Below, piece by piece: positions 17,720-26,872 of a stretch of 64,000 bases of DNA. Each line of letters opens with the position of its first letter. Position 1 is the first letter of the stretch. The DNA comes from Gottfriedia sp002574545 (GTDB lineage Bacteria > Bacillota > Bacilli > Bacillales > Bacillaceae_G), in the NCBI GenBank assembly GCA_052180195.1, contig CP197469.1. The stretch is one strand, 5' to 3'. Both the position numbers and the translations under genes were made by a program. Below the pieces are notes generated by a model, which was given only the letters and a program-made list of their open reading frames with translations, did not search any database and was not told where the DNA came from.

Positions 17720-18343
17720 TTGGAAAAAATGAAACGGTCTCTTGGAAGACCACCGCAAGATTCAAAAAAAAAGCCTACAAAAACAACAATCGTTGAAAAT
17801 GCAATCCAATTGTTTCTTCAAAACGGATATCAATTAGTTTCAATGGATGACGTAGCTAAGAAGTGTGGTGTGACCAAAGCAACGGTTTATTATTATTATC
17901 CAACAAAAGCAGATCTCTTTACGGATGCAATGGTTCAAATGATGCTTCGAATAAGTGATCGAATGGCCCAGATTTTATCAAAAGATACATCTTTAAAAGC
18001 AAATCTCAACGAAATGGTTAAAGTCCATTTAAAAGCAACTTTTGAAATTGATTTAAAAACTTTTACGAAAGAAGCGAAAGTCTCATTATCAGATGAGCAA
18101 TTACAACAGATGAATAAAGCGGAAGAAATGATGTATAACGTAATCGAGAAAGCAATGGCAACGGCTATCGAGAATGGAGAAATACCTAAAGGGAATCCAA
18201 AATTCTATACCCAATTGTTCATTGCCATTCTATCAATTGGAAATTATAAGGATACAGATCAAAAGTCAATTTTTTCTACAATAGATGAAATGGCAGAACA
18301 AATCATGGAATTCTTTTGGAATGGAATAATGGGCAAAAGATAA
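17720..18343 (+). CDS. TetR/AcrR-family transcriptional regulator
   Basis: A 207-residue regulator. N-terminal basic tail (RSLGRPPQDSKKKPTK), then the TetR DNA-binding domain AIQLFLQNGYQLVSMDDVAK with recognition helix KKCGVTKATVYYYYPTKADL; the C-terminal helices form the ligand-binding dimer domain. It starts at TTG (17720), with TAGGAG 9 bp upstream; an in-frame ATG at 17729 is too far from that site. It is divergent from the MMPL transporter, the usual arrangement for a repressor of an efflux pump. The gap holds a TAGTTAGTTA-type repeat but no clear palindrome. Confidence 0.9.
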   Translation: MEKMKRSLGRPPQDSKKKPTKTTIVENAIQLFLQNGYQLVSMDDVAKKCGVTKATVYYYYPTKADLFTDAMVQMMLRISDRMAQILSKDTSLKANLNEMVKVHLKATFEIDLKTFTKEAKVSLSDEQLQQMNKAEEMMYNVIEKAMATAIENGEIPKGNPKFYTQLFIAILSIGNYKDTDQKSIFSTIDEMAEQIMEFFWNGIMGKR

Positions 18344-18378
18344 AAGAAGATTTACTTTTTATAGTAGGTCTTCTTTTT
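18343..18378 (+). terminator. Intrinsic terminator
   Basis: AAAGAAGATTTACT and AGTAGGTCTTCTTT pair with two G-U pairs, followed by T6; ends the TetR gene. Confidence 0.85.
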
Positions 18379-18624
18379 TGTGTGTTAAATAATAGGTTGT
18401 GTTTATTTTTACATTAATTAAGATCAGCAGGAAATTAACTGAACAAATTGAATTAAGTATTACAATTGGTAAATAATACGAAAAAATATATTTTGTAACG
18501 CATCAATTTTCTACTAGGCTTTCATTTTGATACCTTAAGGTAAAGTTTAAAAGCAAGGCTTAGAATGAAATAAATTATATATCTAGAATTGCTGTCCAAA
18601 AATTAGAATATTGAGGTGTCAATA

Positions 18625-19164
18625 TTGAAAGATATTATACTTATTTTATTGCTGCAATTGATTTATGTTCCGGTCTTAACATTACGAACTATTTTCCTAG
18701 TAAAAGGTTTGAGTGTGTCTGCTGCGCTTTTTGGATTTTTAGAAGCGATTATTTATGTATTTGGATTATCGCTTGTTTTTTCCGGAGACCAAAGTTCTGT
18801 ATCAATGGTTGTTTATGCTGTCGGATTTGGGATCGGTATTCTAATTGGCAGTTATGTAGAAAACCGCTTAGCAATTGGTTACACGACGCTAGTAGTTAAT
18901 TTGACAAACAAAAATAAAATGCTAATTAACCGACTTCGCGAGGAAGGATTCGGAGTGACTGTGTTCCAAGGTGAAGGAAGGGACAGCGAGCGATATCAAT
19001 TGGATATATTGACAAAACGTAATAGAGAACCTGAACTAATGGATCTGATTGAACAATATGAACCTAGCGCCTTTATTATTTCGTATGAAGCAAGAAGGTT
19101 TAAAGGTGGATTTTTATTAAAAGCGATGAAGAAAGCTAAACATAAAAAATCAAACGTTTTATAG
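18625..19164 (+). CDS. UPF0316 membrane protein with DUF5698 and DUF2179 domains
   Basis: A 179-residue protein. The first ~65 residues hold three helices with the conserved TLRTIFLVKGL motif of UPF0316 (B. subtilis YebE). The soluble C-terminal part (VTVFQGEGRDSERYQLDILT) is the DUF2179 domain, also found in YitT proteins. The family's role is not established. The TTG at 18625 is chosen because GAGGTG (18613-18618) lies 6 bp upstream; a GTG at 18616 would overlap that ribosome binding site. The 240 bp before it hold nothing I recognise. Confidence 0.85.
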   Translation: MKDIILILLLQLIYVPVLTLRTIFLVKGLSVSAALFGFLEAIIYVFGLSLVFSGDQSSVSMVVYAVGFGIGILIGSYVENRLAIGYTTLVVNLTNKNKMLINRLREEGFGVTVFQGEGRDSERYQLDILTKRNREPELMDLIEQYEPSAFIISYEARRFKGGFLLKAMKKAKHKKSNVL

Positions 19165-19180
19165 ACAATACAAAGTAATT

Positions 19181-19221
19181 AAAAAATCAGAGAAACTGAA
19201 TAATGTTTCTCTGATTTTTTT
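19181..19221. terminator. Bidirectional terminator
   Basis: AAAAAATCAGAGAAAC (19181-19196) pairs with GTTTCTCTGATTTTTT (19205-19220), between convergent genes. Confidence 0.9.
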
Positions 19222-19253
19222 AATTAATGAATCTGATACTTTTTAGTTTCGAG

Positions 19254-20297
19254 TTACAGACTAAAAAATGTTACGAATGATAAGAGAATAGATGTAATGA
19301 CAATTGCTATAAGTGGGCGAATTGATTTAGTGCGTAATTCTTTTAGGTTAATATTTAGTCCTAATCCAGTCATAGACATTGTTAAAATAAATGATGTAAA
19401 AACAGCAACGTCTGACATCGTTTTATTTGATACTGGAATTTTTGAACCAAGGATGTAGCTTCCAATAAAACTCATCACAACAAAGCCAATTAAGAACCAT
19501 GGGAACTCTAGTTTTGCTTCTCCGTTTAATTTTCCTTTTCGCTTCATCCAATATAAAAAGAGAAAACAAACCGGAATCAATAAAAATACACGGGCAAGTT
19601 TGGCTAGCAATGCGTGAGCAAGTGCATCTTGTCCTGCAGGTGCAGCTGCTAAAGCTACATGAGCAATCTCGTGAAGACTTATTCCGACCCATGCTCCATA
19701 TTCAGTAGGACTAATTGGTAATAAAGGATAGATTAAAGTATAGATGATTGAAAATATTGTACCGACTAATGCGATGATCCCAACTGACATAGCGGTGTCA
19801 TCATCTTTTGCTTTAATGATTGGAGATATAGCAGCGATTGCAGCAGCACCACAAATGCCAGTGCCGATACTTAATAATAGAGATAGATTCAGATCAGCTT
19901 TTAGCCATTTCGCAATAACCATTAAAACGACAATCGAAAATATGATCGTTCCCATCCCTCTCAGTAATAAAGGCAAACCATCACTAAAAATGACAACCAT
20001 GTTTAGTTTTAATCCGTACAGTATAATAGCAAATCTTAAAAGTCTTTTTGAAGAAAATTGAATTCCTGCACGCCATTTTTCAGGATAACCAAAAAATTGT
20101 CTATACACTAAAGCCAGTAAAATGGCACATGCAAGTGGTCCAACATGATCAAACCATGGTAACTTTGCGATCAGAAAACCTAAAACTGCTATGACGAATG
20201 TAAAAGCCACGCCATAGATTATTGCTGCATTTAACTGTTTAGTAGATTTTTTTTGATGTTCTTGTTTTGTATTCATTATTGCTTGTTGTTCCATCAT
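19254..20297 (-). CDS. YeiH-family putative sulfate exporter (UPF0324)
   Basis: A 347-residue membrane protein with about ten helices. Family signatures seen: LPWFDHVGPLACAILLALVY, RLLRFAIILYGLKLN, the GTGICGAAAIAAISPIIKAK loop, GISLHEIAHVALAA and the C-terminal FILTMSMTGLGLNINLKEL. The family is called a sulfate exporter, but transport has not been well proven. The second of two ATGs is chosen (20297), since AAGGAG is 6 bp before it and abuts the first (20303). YeiH genes often sit beside a LysR gene; none is adjacent here. Confidence 0.88.
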   Translation of the reverse strand: MMEQQAIMNTKQEHQKKSTKQLNAAIIYGVAFTFVIAVLGFLIAKLPWFDHVGPLACAILLALVYRQFFGYPEKWRAGIQFSSKRLLRFAIILYGLKLNMVVIFSDGLPLLLRGMGTIIFSIVVLMVIAKWLKADLNLSLLLSIGTGICGAAAIAAISPIIKAKDDDTAMSVGIIALVGTIFSIIYTLIYPLLPISPTEYGAWVGISLHEIAHVALAAAPAGQDALAHALLAKLARVFLLIPVCFLFLYWMKRKGKLNGEAKLEFPWFLIGFVVMSFIGSYILGSKIPVSNKTMSDVAVFTSFILTMSMTGLGLNINLKELRTKSIRPLIAIVITSILLSFVTFFSL

Positions 20298-20443
20298 GTT
20301 CATCTCCTTGGGGCGTTCTATATTATTTATCGTATCGAATGATTTACTATAAGGAAAATAAATTATTATTATAGTTATGATAAGTAAATACGATAATTAG
20401 AAAAAGAGCTATAAACTAACTACTAAAAGCAGAGCCTTTTTAA

Positions 20444-20466
20444 ATTTAGGCTTTTTTTTTTATTTT
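20444..20466 (+). terminator. Orphan terminator-like hairpin
   Basis: AGCCT and AGGCT flank a 10-nt A/T loop, followed by about ten T. No plus-strand gene ends before it (upstream is the YeiH gene on the other strand), so it may end a short unannotated RNA. Confidence 0.4.
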
Positions 20467-20531
20467 AGAGTTAGTTGAGTCTTATTAAGTGAATTTTTTT
20501 GGTGTCTATTAGATTGAACAATGATCTTAAT

Positions 20532-20596
20532 ATTAGTTAGACTTACATACAAATTAAAATCTTTAATTTTATTTCGTTTTTATTTATGAGTATACT
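20532..20596 (+). promoter_or_regulatory. LysR-regulon promoter A (ligase operon)
   Basis: Distal repeat ATTAGTTAGACTTAC at 20532-20546, perfect proximal repeat ATTAAAATCTTTAAT at 20553-20567, then 23 bp to -10 TATACT (20591-20596). The same layout, with identical spacing, occurs at five other promoters in the island. Repeats centred near -64 and -43 fit LysR-type activation; the -35 (TTTATT) is poor, as expected for an activated promoter. Confidence 0.78.
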
Positions 20597-20677
20597 AAGT
20601 GTAGTAATATTTTAAAAATTCAAAATAATTAATTTATAAAACGTTTCCAAATGGTTGGAAGGAGGAAAATTCACTTA

Positions 20678-22192
20678 ATGAGTAGTAACTTATACGAAAT
20701 TTTAAATAAAAGCGCGATTAACTTCCCGGAACGTACCGCTTATATGTACGGTGATCAGTGTGTTTCATATAGGGAATTAAACCAGCTTGTAAACCAATTT
20801 GCACAAGGCATTTTTGCACAAGGAATTAGCAAAGGAGATGGAGTTGCTCTTTTACTTGGAAATAGCCCAGAATTTCTCATTGCATACTATGGGGTTTTGC
20901 GATTAGGAGCATTTGTTGTGCCAATCAATCCTTCATTTACCCAAGATGAAATAAACTACATATTGGAAAATAGTCAAGTCAAAGCGGTTATTGCTCATGA
21001 ATCTGTTGAGTCTATGTTATCAGAGCTAAAGAAACAGTTGGTTAATCTAAAGTTTGTCATTTATACAGAAGCAAAAAAACAGGAATGGACATGGGAGCAT
21101 CTTATGAAATCCCAAACAAGTGTAATTGGAAGTCCATTCATTGATGAAGAAGATCTAGCCGTTATTCTGTACACATCAGGTACTACAGGAAAACCAAAGG
21201 GTGCAATGTTAACACATCGAAATTTGGCATCAAATGCAGATTCTATTTCCAAATTGCTTGAACTAGATGAAAACGATCGAGTAGTTGCTGTATTGCCAAT
21301 GTTTCATGTTTTCTGTATGACAGTTTGTTTGAACGCACCAATTGCTTGTGGCTCAACAGTTATCATTCTGCCTAAATTCAGTCCTATTGATGTAGTAAGA
21401 ACCATTCAAAAGAGAGATGCTACTGTATTTGCAGGAGTCCCTACGATGTACAATTTTATAAATCAATTACCTGAAGCATCGAAAGAGCATTTTAAATCCA
21501 TTCGTATTTGTATTTCAGGAGGTGCTTCGATTCCTGTAGAGCTTCTGCATAAATTTGAAAGTAAGTTCAACGTGCCTATATTAGAAGGATATGGACTTTC
21601 TGAAACGGCACCACTTGTAGCAATTAATCCGTTAAAAGGAATTAGGAAACCAGGATCAATCGGTAAAAATATTCCAGCTGTTCAAAGCAAAGTAGTAGAT
21701 AAATTTGGAGATGAATTACCAAGAGGTGAGGTTGGAGAATTAGTTGTTCAAGGACCAAACGTAATGAAAGGATATTTAGGGATGCAGGAAGCTACATTGG
21801 CCGCTTTTAAAAACGGGTGGTTTTACACTGGTGATCTCGCAACAATGGACGAAGATGGATACATCTACATTGTAGACCGAAAGAAGGACATGATTATTGT
21901 TGGAGGATACAATGTTTATCCTCGTGAAGTGGAAGAAGTACTATATCAACATCCCGCAGTTTTAGAGGCAGCAGTAGTTGGCGTGCCTAATAAAGAATAC
22001 GGAGAAAGTGTAAAAGCATACGTCGTAGTGAATGATGAAGAGTTTTCTGACAATGACATCATTCAATTTTGTAAAGATAAGCTAGTTAAATACAAGCTTC
22101 CTAAATATATAGAATTTTTTAAAGAGCTACCAAAGAATTCAACTGGGAAAATTTTGCGTAGAGAGTTAAGAGAATTGACTGAAGTAAAGTAA
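20678..22192 (+). CDS. AMP-forming acyl-CoA ligase (FadD-like)
   Basis: A 504-residue class I adenylate-forming enzyme, which activates a carboxylic acid as acyl-AMP and transfers it to CoA. Motifs: the P-loop LYTSGTTGKPKGAMLTHRN (~165-185), EGYGLSETAPLVAINP, the YTGDLATMDEDGYIYIVDRK hinge, GGYNVYPREVEEV, and the catalytic lysine in PKNSTGKILRREL near the C-terminus. Length is normal. It is the first gene after promoter A. The ATG at 20678 starts MSSNLYEIL and follows AAGGAGG, spacing 12 bp; earlier in-frame codons overlap the ribosome binding site. The next gene, an oxygenase, is 33 bp away. Substrate cannot be told from sequence; medium- or long-chain or aryl acids are possible. Confidence 0.92.
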   Translation: MSSNLYEILNKSAINFPERTAYMYGDQCVSYRELNQLVNQFAQGIFAQGISKGDGVALLLGNSPEFLIAYYGVLRLGAFVVPINPSFTQDEINYILENSQVKAVIAHESVESMLSELKKQLVNLKFVIYTEAKKQEWTWEHLMKSQTSVIGSPFIDEEDLAVILYTSGTTGKPKGAMLTHRNLASNADSISKLLELDENDRVVAVLPMFHVFCMTVCLNAPIACGSTVIILPKFSPIDVVRTIQKRDATVFAGVPTMYNFINQLPEASKEHFKSIRICISGGASIPVELLHKFESKFNVPILEGYGLSETAPLVAINPLKGIRKPGSIGKNIPAVQSKVVDKFGDELPRGEVGELVVQGPNVMKGYLGMQEATLAAFKNGWFYTGDLATMDEDGYIYIVDRKKDMIIVGGYNVYPREVEEVLYQHPAVLEAAVVGVPNKEYGESVKAYVVVNDEEFSDNDIIQFCKDKLVKYKLPKYIEFFKELPKNSTGKILRRELRELTEVK

Positions 22193-22225
22193 ACAAATAA
22201 ATCATTCATAAAGGGAGGATGCATT

Positions 22226-23281
22226 ATGTCAACAATTTTAAAGGAAAAGGTTAAAGGGCCAGTAGCTTGGAAAGGAACAGACTTAGCAAAAGATGAATCT
22301 TGGATTTATTACTTATCTGAGGAAACAATTGCTGAGCTTGAAAATGCACTAGAGATTGTTAAACAAAAGGGGTTAAAAGCACCAAACTTTAACAAAGAAG
22401 ACTTCCAAGTACCAAATCTTTTAAATGAAATTGATTACTTTGTTGATGAACTTGAGAATGGAAGAGGATTTCTATTAATTCGAGGATTACCAATTGAAAG
22501 ATATACAGATGAAGAAGCAAGCATTATTTATTGGGGTCTTGGCCTTCATATGGGAACTCCAGTATCGCAAAATGCTAATGGTGAACTTTTAGGGCACGTT
22601 AGAGATCAAGGACTTAGTTTAGAAAATTCAAACGTTCGCGGTTACCAAACGAAACTACATCTTCCTTTTCATGCTGATGGCTCTGATGTAGTGGGCTTAT
22701 TAAGTTTACGAAAAGGAAAATCAGGGGGAGAGAGCAGCATTATAAGCTCGATGACAGTTTACAATGAGATTCTAGAGAAGAACCCTGAGTATTTGGGAAT
22801 ACTTTGTCGTCCGTTTAACTTTGATCGCCGTGGAGAAGAGGGGCCAGGTGAATCGCCAATCTTTACATCACCAATTTTTAGTTATTATGATGGAAAACTA
22901 AGTTGTAGATATGTTCGTTTATTTATTGAATCAGCACAAGCAAAAACTGGTATCCAATTATCAAAAGTTGATATCGAAGCATTGGATTTACTAGACTCTC
23001 TTCTTCATGATGAAAATTTACATTTCAATATGATGTTAGAGCCAGGCGATATGCAATTTGTAAATAATTATACGGTTCTTCATTCAAGAACTCAATACGA
23101 AGATTATGAGGAACTAGACCAAAAACGCCATTTGCTAAGATTATGGCTCACGATGCCAAATGGCCGTGAAATTTCTCCGGATTTCGCAATGTTTTTTGAC
23201 GAAAATACTGGGAAACCTGGTCGTGGCGGTGTACCTGCTCGTATTAAAACAGCAGGCGGTATTGTTGAAACTTTAAAGTAA
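22226..23281 (+). CDS. Fe(II)/2-oxoglutarate-dependent oxygenase, TauD/CAS-like, copy 1
   Basis: A 351-residue non-heme iron oxygenase predicted to hydroxylate or cleave a small substrate using 2-oxoglutarate and O2. The iron-binding triad is visible: His149 and Asp151 in FHADGSD, and His286 in VLHSRTQYED; Arg305 in HLLRLWL would hold 2-oxoglutarate. The N-terminal half has the family's FLLIRGLPIERYTDEEASII strand. The clavaminate-synthase-like/TauD branch includes taurine, 2,4-D and gamma-butyrobetaine enzymes; the substrate here is unknown. A good GGGAGG ribosome binding site precedes the ATG. A close paralogue lies at 24754, with an MFS transporter between them. Confidence 0.88.
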   Translation: MSTILKEKVKGPVAWKGTDLAKDESWIYYLSEETIAELENALEIVKQKGLKAPNFNKEDFQVPNLLNEIDYFVDELENGRGFLLIRGLPIERYTDEEASIIYWGLGLHMGTPVSQNANGELLGHVRDQGLSLENSNVRGYQTKLHLPFHADGSDVVGLLSLRKGKSGGESSIISSMTVYNEILEKNPEYLGILCRPFNFDRRGEEGPGESPIFTSPIFSYYDGKLSCRYVRLFIESAQAKTGIQLSKVDIEALDLLDSLLHDENLHFNMMLEPGDMQFVNNYTVLHSRTQYEDYEELDQKRHLLRLWLTMPNGREISPDFAMFFDENTGKPGRGGVPARIKTAGGIVETLK

Positions 23282-23307
23282 TTTTACTTCAGTAAGAATT
23301 TTAGTGT

Positions 23308-23339
23308 GGAGCACCTTTTCTTTTTGGAAAAGGTGCTCC
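23308..23339 (+). other. Strong intercistronic hairpin without T-run
   Basis: GGAGCACCTTTTC (23308-23320) and GAAAAGGTGCTCC (23327-23339) form a perfect 13-bp stem. It is followed by TTAAGAAAAG, not a T-run, so it is more likely a transcript-stabilising or partial attenuating structure between the oxygenase and transporter genes than a full terminator. Confidence 0.65.
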
Positions 23340-23364
23340 TTAAGAAAAGAGAGGATATACTTGT

Positions 23365-24654
23365 ATGTCAAAAACTCCAAAGTACGCTTGGGTAATCTTA
23401 TTATTTCTAGTTCTTACCGGTATGATCAACCAAGTCGATAAAATTATTATTGGTTTGGTTTCTGTTCCTTTAATGAAAGAGTTACATTTAAGTCCAACGC
23501 AATGGGGAGTTGTAGGAAGTTCATTTTTTTGGTTTTTTACATTTTCCTCAATGATACTTGGAGGAATGGCTGATTCGAAAAATACGAAAAAAATGTTGTC
23601 ATGGCTGTCATTAGTTTGGCTAATTGTTCAGTTTGCAACTCCATTTGCTTCTAGCCTTACTTTGCTTTTGATAACAAGAATGATTTTAGGGTTAGGTGAA
23701 GGTCCAGCACCGGCTCTTTCTACGGCAATCATGGGAAAATGGTTCCCAAAACATAGGCATGGTATAGGTTTTGGTGCGGTTCTTTTAGGAACAACTGGTG
23801 GTTCGGCAATTGCTTCTCCATTATTAATATCAGTAATTGATAAATATGGATGGAAATCGGCATTTTTAGTGATGGGTGTTCTTGGACTGATCGTGTACGT
23901 TTTATGGTTAATTTTCGGTAAAGAAAGTCCAACAGAAATTGGATTACCAGCTATTCATCAAACGGAGCACAGATCTAGCTTACCTAAAGTAACAATGCGA
24001 CAGTTTTTTCCTCATCTATTTTCTAAAAACTTTATTTTAACTGTTTTGTGTGGTGGTTGTGCATATTGGTTATTATCCATTCAGGCAGTATGGTTACCGT
24101 CATACTTTACAAAAATTCAACAGTATGACTCTCAGACTTTAAAACTAGCGGTATCATTGCCATTTCTTTTTGCGGCTTTTTGCCAAATTGGATTTGCAAT
24201 GCTATCTGATCGTCTTTACCGTAAAACAGGCAATATTCGTAAAGCCCGTATTAATCTTGCAGGTCTTATGATGATGTTATCTGCTATTTGTCTATATGTA
24301 GCGATTACCGTGAATTCGGTAACTATGTCTATTGTTTTCTTTACACTTGCACCTGGTTTTGCGTATGTAATTCTTTCACTTGCTCCCGCAATATTGATGG
24401 AGTTCTTTTCTCCGGAGAACATTGGAAAAGCACAGGGAGCATTCATTGCTTTTTCAAGTATTTCTAGTATCATTGCTCCGCTAGTTTTCGGATACTTTAT
24501 TCAGCATTCACTAACTGAAGCTATCGGATATCAATATGCGTTTGGCTTTTCTTCATTAGGAATGTTCATTATAGGAAGTGTATTTTTGCTTGGGGTACAT
24601 CCCGTAAATCAAAGAAATGCAATAAATGATTCAGGGAAGCAAATGAGCAGTTAA
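23365..24654 (+). CDS. MFS transporter, anion:cation symporter (ACS) family, copy 1
   Basis: A 429-residue, 12-helix major facilitator. ACS-type signatures: N-terminal GMINQVDKIIIGLVSVPLM, the loop 2-3 motif GGMADSKNTKK, and RMILGLGEGPAPALSTAIMG followed by KWFPKHRHGIGFG. ACS carriers import organic anions such as sugar acids, phthalate or 4-hydroxyphenylacetate by proton symport. It lies between the two oxygenase genes and should be co-transcribed from promoter A, unless the hairpin upstream stops some transcripts. A paralogue of the same length is at 28171. The ATG follows AGAGAGGA. Confidence 0.92.
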   Translation: MSKTPKYAWVILLFLVLTGMINQVDKIIIGLVSVPLMKELHLSPTQWGVVGSSFFWFFTFSSMILGGMADSKNTKKMLSWLSLVWLIVQFATPFASSLTLLLITRMILGLGEGPAPALSTAIMGKWFPKHRHGIGFGAVLLGTTGGSAIASPLLISVIDKYGWKSAFLVMGVLGLIVYVLWLIFGKESPTEIGLPAIHQTEHRSSLPKVTMRQFFPHLFSKNFILTVLCGGCAYWLLSIQAVWLPSYFTKIQQYDSQTLKLAVSLPFLFAAFCQIGFAMLSDRLYRKTGNIRKARINLAGLMMMLSAICLYVAITVNSVTMSIVFFTLAPGFAYVILSLAPAILMEFFSPENIGKAQGAFIAFSSISSIIAPLVFGYFIQHSLTEAIGYQYAFGFSSLGMFIIGSVFLLGVHPVNQRNAINDSGKQMSS

Positions 24655-24753
24655 AGAATGATCTGTATGTACTTAGAAATATAAGTTGAGATTAATCGTT
24701 TTAACTATTTGGCAATTAAATTAGTAATCTTCAATTACGAAGGAGGAGTTTTA

Positions 24754-25752
24754 ATGTCAATGATTTTAAATGAAAAAATTCAAGGACGATCTGCTTGGAA
24801 AGGTATTGATCTTGCTAAAGATGAATCATGGATTTATTTTTTAACCGACAAAACAATTGCTGCACTTGAGAAGGCTGTATTATGTGTTCAACAAAAAGGT
24901 TTAAAAGCACCTGATTTTAAAAAGGAAGATTTCCCAATTCCTGATCTAGCTGATGAAATTAAATACTTTGTTGATGAATTAGAGAATGGAAGAGGTTTTC
25001 TTTTAATCCGTGGATTGCCAATGGATCGTTATTCCGATGAAGAAGCAAGTATCATTTACTGGGGACTTGGACTGCATTTAGGACTGCCAATTATCCAAAG
25101 TAAAAATGGAGAACTCCTAGGTCATATTAAAAACGTAGGTAAGGACTTTAATGATAATACAAAAGTACGTGGTTACCAAACGAATGTGCATCTTGATTAT
25201 CATACGGATCTAGCTGATGTGGTTGGTTTACTTTGTCTTCGTAAAGCAAAATCTGGTGGTTTAAGTAGTATCGCAAGTGCGATGTCGATCTATAATGAAA
25301 TTCTGGAAAAACGTCCAGAATATCTGGAAATTCTCTATCGATCATTTGCCCATGATCTGCGCGGAGAGGAAGCGTCTGGGCAATCACCAGTCGTACAATC
25401 ACCAATTTTTAGCTATTTTGATGGGAAATTAAGCTGCAGATATATTCGCCAGTATGTCCAATCAGCACAAACGAAAACAGGTATCCCTTTGTCAGACGAG
25501 GAAATTGAAGCATTTGATTTTATTGATTCCCTTACTCATGATAAAAACTTTCATATCGATATGATGATGGAACCAGGGGACATTCAATTCGTTAATAATT
25601 ATACCGTATTCCATTCACGTACTCATTTTGAAGATTTCGAGGAAGAGGATAAAAAACGTCATTTATTAAGATTATGGCTAATGATGCCAAATGGTCGCAA
25701 AATTGCTCCGGACTTTGAGTTTTATATTGGTGGGGCACCTATAAATAGCTAA
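24754..25752 (+). CDS. Fe(II)/2-oxoglutarate-dependent oxygenase, TauD/CAS-like, copy 2
   Basis: A 332-residue paralogue of the oxygenase at 22226, colinear over its whole length. The iron ligands are kept: His150 and Asp152 in YHTDLAD and His287 in VFHSRTHFED, with Arg306 in HLLRLWL. It lacks the ~20-residue Gly-rich tail of copy 1. Substrate-pocket residues next to the HxD motif differ (LPFHADGSD in copy 1, LDYHTDLAD here), which suggests distinct substrates; this is inference. The ATG at 24754 follows AAGGAGGAG. No island-type operator occurs between the transporter and this gene, so it probably belongs to the promoter A unit. Confidence 0.88.
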   Translation: MSMILNEKIQGRSAWKGIDLAKDESWIYFLTDKTIAALEKAVLCVQQKGLKAPDFKKEDFPIPDLADEIKYFVDELENGRGFLLIRGLPMDRYSDEEASIIYWGLGLHLGLPIIQSKNGELLGHIKNVGKDFNDNTKVRGYQTNVHLDYHTDLADVVGLLCLRKAKSGGLSSIASAMSIYNEILEKRPEYLEILYRSFAHDLRGEEASGQSPVVQSPIFSYFDGKLSCRYIRQYVQSAQTKTGIPLSDEEIEAFDFIDSLTHDKNFHIDMMMEPGDIQFVNNYTVFHSRTHFEDFEEEDKKRHLLRLWLMMPNGRKIAPDFEFYIGGAPINS

Positions 25753-25779
25753 GAACTAGTAGAAATTAGCTTATTTAAT

Positions 25780-25823
25780 AATTGGTGATTTTATTCAAGG
25801 CAACATGAATAAGATCACCAATT
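25780..25823 (+). terminator. Long intercistronic hairpin
   Basis: AATTGGTGATTTTATTCA (25780-25797) pairs along its full 18 bp with 25806-25823, one G-U pair. The tail is TATCATTT, only partly T-rich. It likely ends or weakens the promoter A transcript before the esterase gene. Confidence 0.6.
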
Positions 25824-25896
25824 TATCATTTAGATTGGCTAATCTTATAGATAAATCTTAAATAACGTAAATTAAAACGAGAGAGGTTGATATTGT

Positions 25897-26847
25897 TTGG
25901 CAAAGTTAGATCTAAATGCGGAGAAATTTTTAAGTGCACTAAAACAGATGCCACCTATTCATGAACTAGAGCCCAAAATTGTAAGAGAAATGCTGTCAAA
26001 GTCACCACGCCCTCTTGTGAATTTAGCAAGATTATCAAAAGTAGAAGATTTTAAGATTCCAGTTAGTAATAATGAAGTAATTAATTGTCGAGTTTACACG
26101 CCTGAAGGTCAAGGACCCTTTCAACTATTCATATACTACCACGGTGGGGGATGGGTTCTCGGAGATATTGAATCAACGGATGCAAGTTGTCGCTTAATTG
26201 CTAATAGAACAAACAGCATTGTTGTATCCGTAAACTATCGCCTTGCACCAGAATATAAGTTTCCGACAGCGGTAGAAGATGCATTTTCTGCTTTAAAGTG
26301 GGTTTATGAAAATGGTATTTCCTATAATGGGGATGTCTCTAGATTGATTGTTGGTGGAGATAGTGTAGGTGGAAATCTTGCTACAGTCGTTACAATGATT
26401 GCAAGAGACAGAAAAGGTCCTAGCATTGCGGGACAAGTTTTAATCTATCCCCCAACAAATCTTGAGTTTAATACTGAATCACATCAAAAGTTCGCAAAAG
26501 GATTTGGGTTAGATCGAGAACAGTTAATTTGGTTCCGAAATCATTATTTAAGAAATAAAGAAGATAAAACGGATGAGTATGCTTCTCCGTTACTAGCAAA
26601 TGACTTAAGTAGTCTTCCGAAAGCATTAATCATTACGGCAGAAAATGATGTACTACGTGATGAAGGTGAAGCTTATGCCAATCGATTGAAAAAGTTTGGA
26701 GTACAAGTTGAATATGCATGCGAGCCCGGAATGATCCACGGCTATTTTGCACATATGGCAATTTTTTCGAATAACATTGAATCGACAGTTTCTAAGATCG
26801 ATAAATTTTTAAAATCAGACTGTGACGAACGCTTGCAATCAGTGTGA
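25897..26847 (+). CDS. HSL-type alpha/beta hydrolase (esterase/lipase)
   Basis: A 316-residue cytoplasmic esterase of the hormone-sensitive lipase family. Oxyanion-hole motif YYHGGGWVLGD, nucleophile Ser156 in GGDSVGGN (a GDSAGG variant), acid Asp251 in ENDVLRDEGE, and His281 in GMIHGYFAH. Length and order are normal. It would hydrolyse a short-chain ester, a plausible entry step for the neighbouring CoA ligase and oxygenases. The TTG start at 25897 follows GAGAGG about 10 bp upstream. No island-type operator precedes it, so its expression may depend on read-through past the hairpin at 25780. Confidence 0.9.
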   Translation: MAKLDLNAEKFLSALKQMPPIHELEPKIVREMLSKSPRPLVNLARLSKVEDFKIPVSNNEVINCRVYTPEGQGPFQLFIYYHGGGWVLGDIESTDASCRLIANRTNSIVVSVNYRLAPEYKFPTAVEDAFSALKWVYENGISYNGDVSRLIVGGDSVGGNLATVVTMIARDRKGPSIAGQVLIYPPTNLEFNTESHQKFAKGFGLDREQLIWFRNHYLRNKEDKTDEYASPLLANDLSSLPKALIITAENDVLRDEGEAYANRLKKFGVQVEYACEPGMIHGYFAHMAIFSNNIESTVSKIDKFLKSDCDERLQSV

Positions 26848-26872
26848 TGATAAAGTAGATGAAATTTGGACT

